Below are positions 27,601 through 39,600 of a stretch of 64,000 nucleotides of DNA, in pieces; the first letter of the stretch is position 1, and every line of letters begins with the position of its first letter. A program made the position numbers and the translations under genes. The notes beneath the pieces were generated by a model. The model had not been told where the DNA came from. It searched no databases and saw nothing but the letters and a program-made list of their open reading frames with translations. The stretch covers positions 319,112,244-319,176,243 of the forward strand of contig OZ005652.1 of NCBI GenBank assembly GCA_963930645.1, read 5' to 3'. This DNA is from Salticus scenicus (Eukaryota > Arthropoda > Arachnida > Araneae > Salticidae).

Positions 27601-30600
27601 CCATTATGAACCGTGCCAAGTACAATAACATGATGTCAGACACTATCAAAAAATTAAAAGCCATCAAAATTACCCACTCCCTCTGAACAAAATTATAGGG
27701 AAAACAAAAGATCTTATAAAAACGGGCCAATGGCCAGATAACAATCTACCAAAATTCAATAACCAAGCCTCAGTTATCCCTCGACTCTTTACAAAATATA
27801 AAGACCATAAAAATCCTCCATCACTCCGACCTATTGTTAATAAACCCGAAGGACCTACATATTCTCTTGAAAAATACATTAAAACTATATATCAATCCCT
27901 CCTCCCCCCCTCCGATCTTTCAATGAAACTTTTCTCGAAAAACTCCGTAGCATAAATTTAAACTCTAATGATAAAATTGTCAGCTTCGATGTCAAAGATT
28001 TATATCCCTCAATCAATATTCTGGAAATCACCCAAAACATTAACACCAAAACAATAGATACATACAGGAAGAACAAAATCAGCGAAACTTTAATTCGTAC
28101 TAATAATATTCTTTTAAATGAATCATATTTCCTGTTCAATCAAAGCATCTATCGCCAAACTCAAGGAGTCCCAATGGGCTCCCCCATCTCAGGAGTTATA
28201 GCCGAATTAAAACTACATCTACTCGAAAATTCCGCTTCAAACGTTATCAATAAATGTAAACTATGGACTCGCTATGTCGATGACGTTTTTGCTATTATAC
28301 CTAACTCCATAAATCCCAAAAGCATATTAACTGAACTAAATAACCTCGATAATAACATTAAATTCACCATGGAAAAAGAAACAAATAATACCTTAAATTT
28401 TCTAGATGTAAAAATTATAAAAAACCCAAATCACTCTTTCGATACCACTATATACCGGAAACCAACTGCTAATACCGAAATAATAAACAAAAACTGCAAC
28501 ACCCCTCTCTCGTATAAGTTCTCAGCCCTCCAATCTTATATTAACCGTGCCATCCTAGTTTGCTCAAACAAAACCTTACTCAATACTGAACTCAATTACA
28601 TTAAAAAAATCGCCGCTAAAGCTAATTACTCAAAAAACCTCATCAATAACCTCTACAAAAAAATGCATAAAATCCTTAAATAAAATTAATAACACACAAA
28701 AAACAAAATCCAACTTTCTATTTCATTTTAGGACGATAAATTCAATAATTAAATTTTATTTATACCTTAAAATTAGTCCATATAACTTTCATATGCATTT
28801 CGGTTGCAATCGCAACCTTCCTCGGATGAACTGTGACATCCATCGCTGCCGGCGTATTTATTGTTTTCTTCCTGTCTTCCTTTTTTCGCTTCACTTCGCT
28901 TGTTTCGGTCGTTTAGGATCAGATGGTTCCAGATTCTGGGTATATTAGCGTGTTCGCGTTCGTTAATAGCAGTAGGGTTAGTGATAATCTCAAGGGCTTC
29001 TCTTTTTAATGCGTAACTGTGATTATTATAATGAGCGATTTTTTTAGTTGTTATGGTGTTAATATTAATTGGGTTATATTAAAGGGGTCTACCCACTCCT
29101 CTAACCCAATTAATATTAACACCATAACAACTAAAAAAATCGCTCATTATAATAATCACAGTTACGCATGAAAAAGAGAAGCCCTTGAGATTATCACTAA
29201 CCCTACTGCTACTAGATTATCACTAACACGCTAATATACCCAGAATCTGGAACCATCTGATCCTAAACGACCGAAACAAGCGAAGTGAAGCGAAAAAAGG
29301 AAGACAGGAAGAAAACAATAAATACGCCGGCAGCGATGGATGTCACAGTTCATTTGAGGAAGGTTGCGATTGCAACCGAAATGCATATGAAAGTTATATG
29401 GACTAATTTTAAGGTATAAATAAAATTTAATTATTGAACAAAATCCAACTTTACTACCTCCATCCCCTTCTGTAACGGCGCTAGCACAAAAATAAAAAAC
29501 TAAACTAAAAACCTTAACATAAATATACCAATCAAACCAAACAAAAATATTTTCCAATATATACGTAATGAAAAAGATATCATCCCCCAAAATTCCACTG
29601 CAGGTATATATAAAATAGATTTTGAACATGTTAATGGGGAAAAAGCTTGCTACATAGGTATGGCGAAACACCGAATAAATGAATGCGAAAAAGAACACAG
29701 AGCCGATCTAAAATATGGAAAATCCTCTAATGCCTTCTCCTCCACCCACAACAATAACCCAATTAACATTGATTCAATTAATATTAATAAAATAGCCCCA
29801 TATAACACTTATAACTATGCACTAAAAAGGGAGGCCATCGAAATAATATCTAATTTTCAAACTGTCAACGACCGGAAGCACTACACAATTCCACCTGAAT
29901 GGCATCAACTACTGCAAGAATTAAACTGACCTGGAAAATTGAAGTTAAGTGAAAGCATGAAGCTGCCGCGCCAAAAATACGATGTTTCAGCTGGGAACAA
30001 CGTGTCATTGCACTTACCACTGATGCACCCGAAATTAATTTGCTGAGTCTTGTGAAAGGATGTTTTTAAGGTATTTTTTAAGTAAAACATAATACTACAT
30101 TCACCAAAATCTATACAGTTTGTGCGACAGCAACTCGTAACAGGTGTATAAATTTTCAGCTCAGATGAATAAAGAGTTTAGAAACAGCTCAACACCTATA
30201 GTGTACCAAACATAGAAATATATTAAGTAAAACTCTGCTGATTCAGATTGAGTGCATATCGATAAACAATTGCTGCAGCTGTGTTGCAATCTAATTCCAT
30301 TTAGTTGAAGGTAATAACTTAACTTTGCAAAATAGTGATCGAGTTTCGACCACTAGGCGATACTAGTATGTTTATTAAATCACTGAATTTGCAAGAAAAA
30401 AATCAAGTATTTTTTCGGATATTCGACAAAATATCAAAATTCAAAAGTTTCCAAATACTTTTGTACATCTGAGTAGGCATATATTTTTATTCTTATCATA
30501 ACCTCCACCGTTTCAAAAATTAACTATTGCACCTGTAGTCTGATAGGAAAAAAAAAAGTTCATTTAAACATACCTGGTAATATTTATAATTTATTCCAAA

Positions 30601-33600
30601 GTATAGTGTTAGCCCCACTATTTTTTCACACTAATAGGGTTTTAGAGAATTTTTCCTCATTATGTATTTATGATGAAACAAGAAGAAAAATGTTTTTAAA
30701 ATATATTGGTATGAAAAAAGGGTGGGTTAACAGTGCTCCAGAATAAATTATAAATGTTACCAAGTATGCATTTAAAGATAAATCTGTCATGATTTATCTT
30801 AAAAGATCACAGTTCAGATTTATCTAACTCTAAGAAATAGCTATAGAGAAATAAATGCTCAATATTTTTTTATTTTTGCAAAAAGCTCTTCCATTTAAAA
30901 CAGCGTAAAACTTATCCCCCCCCACTCCCCCCAATATATATAAATATATATATATAATGGTAGCTTAAAAATTATAAAGTAGATAAATATTTAGATTTTA
31001 AACATTGATTAGATAATTCCAAACTCAATTCAACAGTGCATTAAAATTCTCCATATTATTCACTAAGCTTCAAATAACTTAAATTAAAACTATAAGAGTA
31101 TTAAACACCGAGTTTTGCTATACATTACAATAAATAATAATGAAAAAAAAAAAAATCTAAAAATAGTTTTTATTATTTTACTTAATAATATGGTACCTTT
31201 AATATTTCAACTTGAACATCATCAGAATGAATTTGTATGCTACAAACAGCTTTCAGCAACTGCACCGGAAACCAGTTTTCTTCAATACCACTCTCAAACA
31301 CAGATTGAAAACTTTTGTCCCATATCATTCTCTGTAAATAAAAATAAATTCTTTGTAATTCAAAATAAACTTTAGAATTAATAACAAACTGCAATACCAG
31401 CAGTTTTCCTTCGAACTATCATTTTTCATAAACTTTTACTTTACAATAAAATTTAAATCAAGGTTGATTTTGTTTTACTCCTTCTCCACAATCTTCCATA
31501 GTCCATCTAATGTTTTAGGATACCACTTATAAAGAGCTTGTTTTAAAAGTTCAAATGCACAGCAATCTATAAGAGATACATCTACAAACTTGGGCAAGAT
31601 GCATTTAAAAGAACAGCTTCAATTCCAGTTTCATTTCTCTTTTCTTAAAAAAATACAGCAACAGATTTAGAGTTATTGCTTGTAGCCTTGTCCTGATGGT
31701 ACTCAACAGAGTGAAGCTCGTTTGGATCGAATTTATTCTTTCAAAAAAGGTGTTGAAATACATTCCTGATAGTAATCCAAGTTAATTTTGATAGTTTTTC
31801 TACTTTCCTTGCTTTAAGTTTTCCGTTATAAGAAAATTAATAACAATAAAACTTTTAGCAAAACTTTCTTTATTTTCACTAAACCAACATTTTACGTCTT
31901 TTTCTCTTCTTTTTGAAAGAACATCAATCTTTTTCTATCGAAATGAGATAATAATATCCAAACCGCATCAATTTCAACTATATATATCCATTTTTCACAA
32001 GTCAGATAATTTTAATACAATATGCACATAGTCTTAAGATGCGAAACATGTTTTAGCGTTAGGCGATGATCATTATATTTTTTGTTTTGATTACCTTTAA
32101 ATCAGATTTTAAAACATTGTTCACATTTCCTACAGAGATATTAAAAGATTATGTGATAGCTCTTTTGGGGAGATGGATTTTCTTTTTAACATGTGATATG
32201 ATTTAGATTTAATAAGAAGTGTACATATTTTTGTTTAGTATACAATTTTTGCATTTTGTCTCGTCAAATGTGCAGTTTGGCGTTTATTAACTTTTTTATT
32301 AATTATGTCATTTTTTATGTGTAAAAATATTAAAACTGTACTTTTCATATCTTTTTTTTTTTAATAACCAAAGAGTATTTTTCTTCAGAAAGCGCAAAAA
32401 TATAGCCTCCAATCTATTGGATATTTCCAGTGACATTGTATTGCAAAAAATATTTTTAATGCTGCAGAAGATAGTTAAATCCTATTCCAATTTGATGTCA
32501 GTCACATTTTTATTTTAAAATATCACTGCGCTGCAGATTTTTTTTTTTTTTTTTTTTTGAGTTTTGATACCATTCCTGCTGATTCTTATGTAAAATGACC
32601 TCCAGAATTGGAATATGACCCCATTTTGCCCAATCATCCATTGTTTTCATGGGACGCCACCCCCTCCCCCAATTTTTATCACTACTTGGTAATTTTTTGG
32701 CCATGAATTTGATTTGGAGAACAGAAAAGAATTATTTTTAACACTTTAAAACAAAAAAATAATGCATAATAAATAATAATAATATCTGATTAATATAATA
32801 CAATAAATATAATTCATAATTTCAGTGGCAAATCCCCCCCCCCCCCAATTTTTCCCTTGCTACAAATGTTCATGTTTTAGAATTTTTCACTTCTGCAGAA
32901 CCTCAGAAGACATTTAACAGTTAAATTTATCCTTTCCCCCTCTACAAATCAAATTTATAGCCATAAAATTACCAAAAAGTGATAAAAAGTGATAAAAATG
33001 TCCCCAAAAACGGTAGGTGATAGAGCAAAATGAGTGTCATATTCAGATTCAGGAGATCATTTTACATAAGAATTTGCAAAAACGGTGTTGGGGCCAATTC
33101 TCATGCAGAGCAGTGTAATTTTAGGAGAAAGTCAAAATCGTAACAAAAATGTGTGAACATCCTCTGTAAATAAAATATTGAAAGTTAAAAAAAAAAAAAA
33201 ATTACATTTTTCCTTTGCTCCTATAAAATAAAAGGTGGAAAATCTACAGATCATTAATATTAATAACTCAGCTCAAATTAAGCTAGTGTTTTCATGGCCT
33301 GAAACTACTATTTTTGCTAAATTTTTTTGAGAAAGTGGCCAGGCTATACTTCTATGCAAGCCGCCAACTTTTTTTTTTTTTTTTATCTTTACATGCATTT
33401 TCACTGCAAAACAGAACACTGCAAAGAATTTTATTCTTAGGGCTGCAGAGTCGGTAGGAAAAATGACATACTCTGACACCTTCATATATACATATATGTA
33501 AATGTTACAGCTTATTTCTACAAAATACATAAAAAAAAGGGCTGCAAAAAAAAAAAAAAAAAAAAAGATTAAGGAATAAACATTTAGATAATATATTATT

Positions 33601-36600
33601 TATATTTTCTAGATACAAAGTTAAAGTGCAACAAGCTCAAAAATACAATGTTTTTTAAAATAAATTTGTGAACATGATAAACTAAACAATATTCCTCCAA
33701 ACTGATGAATAAAGAAAACAATGAAATACATTTAAAACTTAGGAGGGGGGGGGAATAAGCTCATTGCTTTTATAGTAGTAATAGTGATATATATGTAGAA
33801 TGAATTTAAGTCAGATGCACACAATATTTCAAATTATTTTGTTTTCAAAGTTCTATTTTAAAGGAACAATGTCAGCTTACAACAAAATATTGGGTAGTGG
33901 CAGTTAACAAGGAATGCAAATCTTACCAATATTATTTAAATCCATAGTAAAACATTGGAAAATATTCATAGCATCTGTCATTTAGAAGCAGAGAATGAAA
34001 ATAATTTCCATATTTTTTTTTTTTTTTTTTTTTGAGTTCAAATAAAGAGTTTGACTTTAGTTAGGATTTTGTCTTTGATGTTAAAAAAATAAAAATAGAA
34101 AAATGTGAAAAATCTTGGAAATGTATAAGGAAACAAATGGGATATTAGTCCTCCTTCCATTTTTAGGAACTTTTGTGGGTGCGATCCTAGTCAGCTCATA
34201 TGCATGATTTACTTTTCAAGATAGTGGCTGTTAACACTAATGATCATTGTTACATACATATAAAATTGAAAAAAAATGAACATTAATGCAATTTTAAATA
34301 CAAAATCATCAACAAATGGCATTTTGAAATGTAAATCCCATCAATGAGCTAACATGGATCAGGTAAACAGAAGTCACATATTAGATTAATAAAACAAACA
34401 TTTAAAATTAAACTACTTCACTTTGCATGAATTTAAAAAATCATGAAATTCTGTTCTTCAGGGGTCAGTATTAAACACATACACTTGCTATGCAGGCATA
34501 AAAAAAAATAATAATAATAACAGGATACAGCTAATTAGTTGTGTATGAATAATCAGAAAATGAAAGAAATTCTGTACTGCAGCAGTCAGTAATATGCATG
34601 CATATATGCTTTGCATACATGAAAATAAACGAAGAAAAAACACTGGATACAGCTAACTTGTTGTGCATGAAATTCTGTACTACAGTAGCCAGTAATATGC
34701 ATGTATGCCTACTTCATTCACATGAAAATAAACAAACAAAAAATCACTGATTGCTAATTTATTGTGTATAAATCTGAAAATACATGAAATTCTGTACCAT
34801 AGCTGTCAGTAATATGCATATATGTACACCTCGCATACATGAAAACCAAAGAAGAAAAAAAAAATCATTGGATATAGCTAATTTGTCATGCATGAATAGA
34901 ATTACCACTACTAGAAGCCATACTTAAAATTAATAATAAACAATGTAAAAAACAAGAGAAAATAATAATAAAAGAGGAAAATAAAACCTGGTTTATAGCA
35001 GGGATGGCAAAAACCAGGGTTTTTCTAGAAAAACCCAACCCACTTGGGTTTTTCTGGGGTTTTGCGGGTTTTTGCTTGAATACATTTGCATTGTAATGTT
35101 ATATATATGTTATTTAGCATATTAGTTGTAATACACCTAATTATATTAAACTACACATTAATAATTAATCTAATATTTATCTCAGAAATAAAAATTGGTT
35201 TGATTCTAATATTAAAAGAGTTTTAATTAGTAAGATTAAGCTACATTTTATTCTAATGTACGCTTATTTAAAATAAATATATTCTTAATGACAATAACTG
35301 ATAAAATAAAAGAATTTAAATTCTTAAGTATAATACATATCATTTAAGTTTTTTGGTTCCACATCATGCTATAGGTATGGCGAACTTAGGTAATCGTGAA
35401 AATTTTCAACCTCGGTTTAAAAAACTTCGTAAGTTATTAAAAATTTACGTTTTTCTTAACATGGGAGAATAGGGCAAAATTTCACTTAAACGTGCATTAA
35501 ATGGAAAATTTTTAATGAAAAAATGTGAGACCAGTTTTAAAATATGAGTTTTGATGTCGGAATGAACATCAGTAACTAGAAACATACTACTTTGAAAATT
35601 TCGCAAGTTATTGGAAATTTACGAATTTCTTAACATGGCAGAATAGGGCAAAATTTCACATAAATGTCAATTTTGAGGGATATTTTCACCGTAAAGATGT
35701 CAGACCACTTTTGAAGTATTATTTAGGATACTGGCATGAATATCATAGAGTTTGAATTTTCCAATTTAAAAAATTCGTAAATTATTTGGAATTTACGATT
35801 TACTTCCAATGGCAGAATAGGGCAAAATTGAGCATAAACTTCCATTTTGAGGATCATAAATATATCAGACAACTTCAAAATAACATTTATGATACTTGTT
35901 TGAACATGATTGACTACAAATATTCTAATTGGAAAATTTTGTAAGTTATTCGTAATTTAAGATTTTATCAACATAGCAGAATGAGGCGATATCCCATATA
36001 AATATGCATTTTGAGGATTGTTGCATTGGAAATAGTATGAAAACGAAACTACAAAATTGACCCTAATATAATAAATTAATAGATTAGACATTAGAATAAG
36101 ATAAATATATCGAAGTGAATGGTGGATAGCCTATTAGGCGGGGATTTTATTCTGTCACTGTGTCAAGCGTTTGGTCAAATTCATTTCTCTTAACATGATA
36201 ATCATGTTAAGAGAATGTCCTGTACTAGAAATTTATGAGAACATATATATGATGGGGAACTGAGCAGAGTCCACCTATGCCAACTAGTTTTAATTACAAT
36301 TAAATAAGTTGCACAGCTTTATCTTTTTCCTTTTTTATTTTTTTATAGTTGAAATGATTATAGAAGAAAATTTTATTAAATTTATAATTATGTTGCTACT
36401 AAATTAAAATTATTATAAAGTTTTAAAACTAAACTATTTAATTAGTTAAATATTGATTCTGGACAACATTTATGTCTGCTGTTTAACAAAAATATCGTTC
36501 GGTTTTACAGGAAAAGGAAAATTGAACCAATTATAGAAGATAAACTTGCTTTTATTATATTTATAACTGTAGTAACTTTTTATGTTTAATACTATTTTCT

Positions 36601-39600
36601 AGAAAATGAAAATAAGAGTTTATTTTTAAAAGGTAAGGTATTTTCTATACTTTATAGATGGGATTTGTAAATTATAAATAATTTTTAACAAAAACCCAGC
36701 AAGTTTTTGTTGGTGGGCCCGCCCAGAAAAACTGGGACGGGTTTTTCTGGGCTGGGCCCAGTTTGCCAACCCTGATTTATAGAGCCATATATAGAGAGCC
36801 ATTTATAGAGCCCCTGATTTATAGAGCCATACTTCACCTGCAAGCATAGAATGATAAAATGGTATTCACATTTTCAAAAATACGCTGCAGAAGAGTTGCC
36901 ATACCGGATTGCTAAAGAGTCCAGAATGACATCGTTATCTTCCAAAATACCATGAAAAATTTAGACTAATATTTCAATTGTGTGATGTACAGTTGTTTTA
37001 ATGAAAGTGTTGAGTCCATCACACTAGGATGGGCAGAAATGTTTTTAAGTTGAACACTGCTGATCCTGGTTTCTTCCAGCTGCTGCCCTGAATCAATTTA
37101 ATCATTAATGATTAGCATTTAGAGAGAGGCTCTTTCAAAATATCATTGTGAAGTGTGACAACTGCTGTCACAGCCCCTTTCTAAAGGTTAAGATATGAGA
37201 TATGTAACATTCATCCTCCTGCCCTATATTTTCATTTATTATTAACATGCCAATAAATTCTAAAATAACTAAGTGTTTATTAATGTATATAGTAAAAAAA
37301 GAAAAAATCAGCTTTATAAATTTAAAATAAAATGCAAATTGTTTTGTCTAACAGAAACTGGCGTCAAAGTCTGATTATTTTTAGTAATTTCATCTCCAAC
37401 TCCATCAAAAATCTGCTTGACTCTGACTACGCAGCACTAATTCTTTGTAACAATATTTACTAAGACTGAGTGCAGGTAAAAAATAAATAAATAAATAAAA
37501 AGTAAGGTTGCAGTTAAATTGAGATTAAGATAAAATTACACATCTGTACACAAAGCTTCCTTTGTGTTAAAATAGCTAATTAACATAACAACCAGAACAA
37601 ATACATAGATATTCTGTATTAGTTTATTTCCAAGTTATATTTTTAATAATCGACAACAGCCTGCACATTTAATCTTCTAAAGGTCACATGGGGTGAAATA
37701 GGACTTGAACATAAACATTGTTGTAAGTCTGGTTTTAACTACTTCACTGTAAATATGAGAAAAATAGTTATCAACAATATTTTTTTGCCTACTACTGAGA
37801 TAATTTACAAAGTTTAGAATGGATTAAAAATAAAACAGAAAATAATGTGAATGTGGGTGTCAAAGTTGATGATATGTAATATTTTACGACTAAAAAAGGA
37901 TTTTAATTGGTTATTGATACAGCAATAATACATTAGAAAAAAAACGGAAATAAAAATACCATAGATAGAAAATATTTACAGAAGATGGCAGATTGAAACT
38001 CTATTGTCAAGGCTGATATACGTGACTCTTCACTGACTGTCATCAGCAGCTGAATCCCATGTTATTCTATAAAGAATTTTGCGCTACCCAAATTAGTCAT
38101 TATCTAATGTATTTTTTAAAATCCTGTTTTGATATTCAGAAAATTCACAGCCATTTAATAGCATTTTTCTTTATCTACAGCTTTAAAATAAAATATTAAA
38201 CATTTGAAAAAATCGATTTCGGGAAAACAAAAACAAAGTAAACAGTTGTGAATTTTCTGAAAGTAAAAACAGAATATAAAAATATGTATTAGGTAATGAA
38301 TAATTTGAGTACTAAATTTCTCCATAGGATAACATGAAATTCAACTGCCGTCAACGATAGATGAACAGACCACTTAACTAGAGTGCTTGTTAATGTCAAA
38401 ACCACGATTTTGGCTTGTATATGTGTGTGTGGGGGGGGGGGGGGAAGGCTAATTGGAACAGTTTAAAACATTGTTGAACTTGAAAAAAAAAAATATGTTC
38501 AACAATATTACACATTTTATTAACTCAATCCTCCCAAGCACAAACCCTCACCAACTTTCCAACTAGATTACAATTTTTTATTAACTATTTTCAAAATAAA
38601 CTAATTCATTAAATTTCCAAATTAGGAAGCTTGAATTTTTCCCTTCAGATATCTGGCTTGATAATGCCAGATAGATATTTGACTATTTAGTGCTGATATC
38701 TAGAGTCCTGTTAGCAAGACCGTTGCCAAAAAAATTTCTTGTAGGCAGTTCAAGCTTTAGTAGATAATATTGAATGTTAAAAATGATGTATAACTGAAAA
38801 TGTTTCCATAAATTTGTGTATTTCAGGAATAGGGAGGGGGGAGGTGAATCCCCAAAACAAACCCTCCCTATGTTATAGCTTTGCCTGTCAGATATTTTGT
38901 GAGATATGATGCAGTTTCAAGGGTGAAGTGTTATGGAAACTAGGAAAATAATAATTCTGAATCAAAGGCACAATGTACTTTTGAAAAAAGTATTCTTGCA
39001 ATGATGTTTCTAAATAAAGAAATGGTAACCTCTTCCCCACTGATTGTTTGTAGAAACATAGACAATTGAGTAACCTAGAAGTTAATACCATGCCAATTTA
39101 TTTATAACAATAAAAATGCAAAAAAAAAAAATATTTAAATAAATTATTTAAATTGAAAATTTACCTGAAAACCACTCAATGCATGTGAAACAAGTTTTCC
39201 ATGTTTAGTCTCCAAAGCAAGACGAAAAGTATCCAAGCATTTTTGCCTTTAACCAAAAATAAATAAATAAATTATATATATATATATATATATTTTTGGG
39301 AGGAAAAAAAAAGTATACTTTATTATAATTAATAAGTACAAAACATGTAACTTACAAAAGTAATTTATGAAACACTTCTTACTTTCTCTTACCATATTTG
39401 TAGAGAGAGTATTTTTTAGGGAGGGGGGGGGGGGAATTTTTGAAATTTAGTTTTTGTTAGACTATTTACATATTCTCAGGTTCCCTGAATCCGAAAAACA
39501 TGTTTTTAGCTGTTTCTCTGTATGTGTACATTTGTCTTATCAGCATATCTCAAGAACAAATAGCAGTTAAGTTAAAAAAAAAGTGTGCTAAATCTGTATC

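Larger units (their letters stand above)
27183..30083 (+). mobile_element. decayed Penelope-like element (RT plus GIY-YIG endonuclease)
   Basis: It is flanked by a 16-bp duplication AAAACATAATACTACA (27167-27182 and 30084-30099). Near each end is an inverted copy of a ~65-bp segment (27,215-27,280 and 30,020-30,083) including AATTTGCTGAGTCTTGTGAA. Inside, on the plus strand, are a broken reverse transcriptase and a GIY-YIG endonuclease. A nested palindromic element (28,718-29,436) separates them. Confidence 0.85.
26785..30190 (+). repeat. family C repeat, split by a Penelope-like element
   Basis: The head GGAGTGACTTCACTCGACTT (26,790) is followed by units with AAGTGCTAGATTCACCAAAAT (27,003) up to 27,166. 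The unit resumes at 30,100 (TTCACCAAAATCTATACAGT) after the insertion. The Penelope-like element at 27,183-30,083 therefore inserted inside a C unit. Confidence 0.75.
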
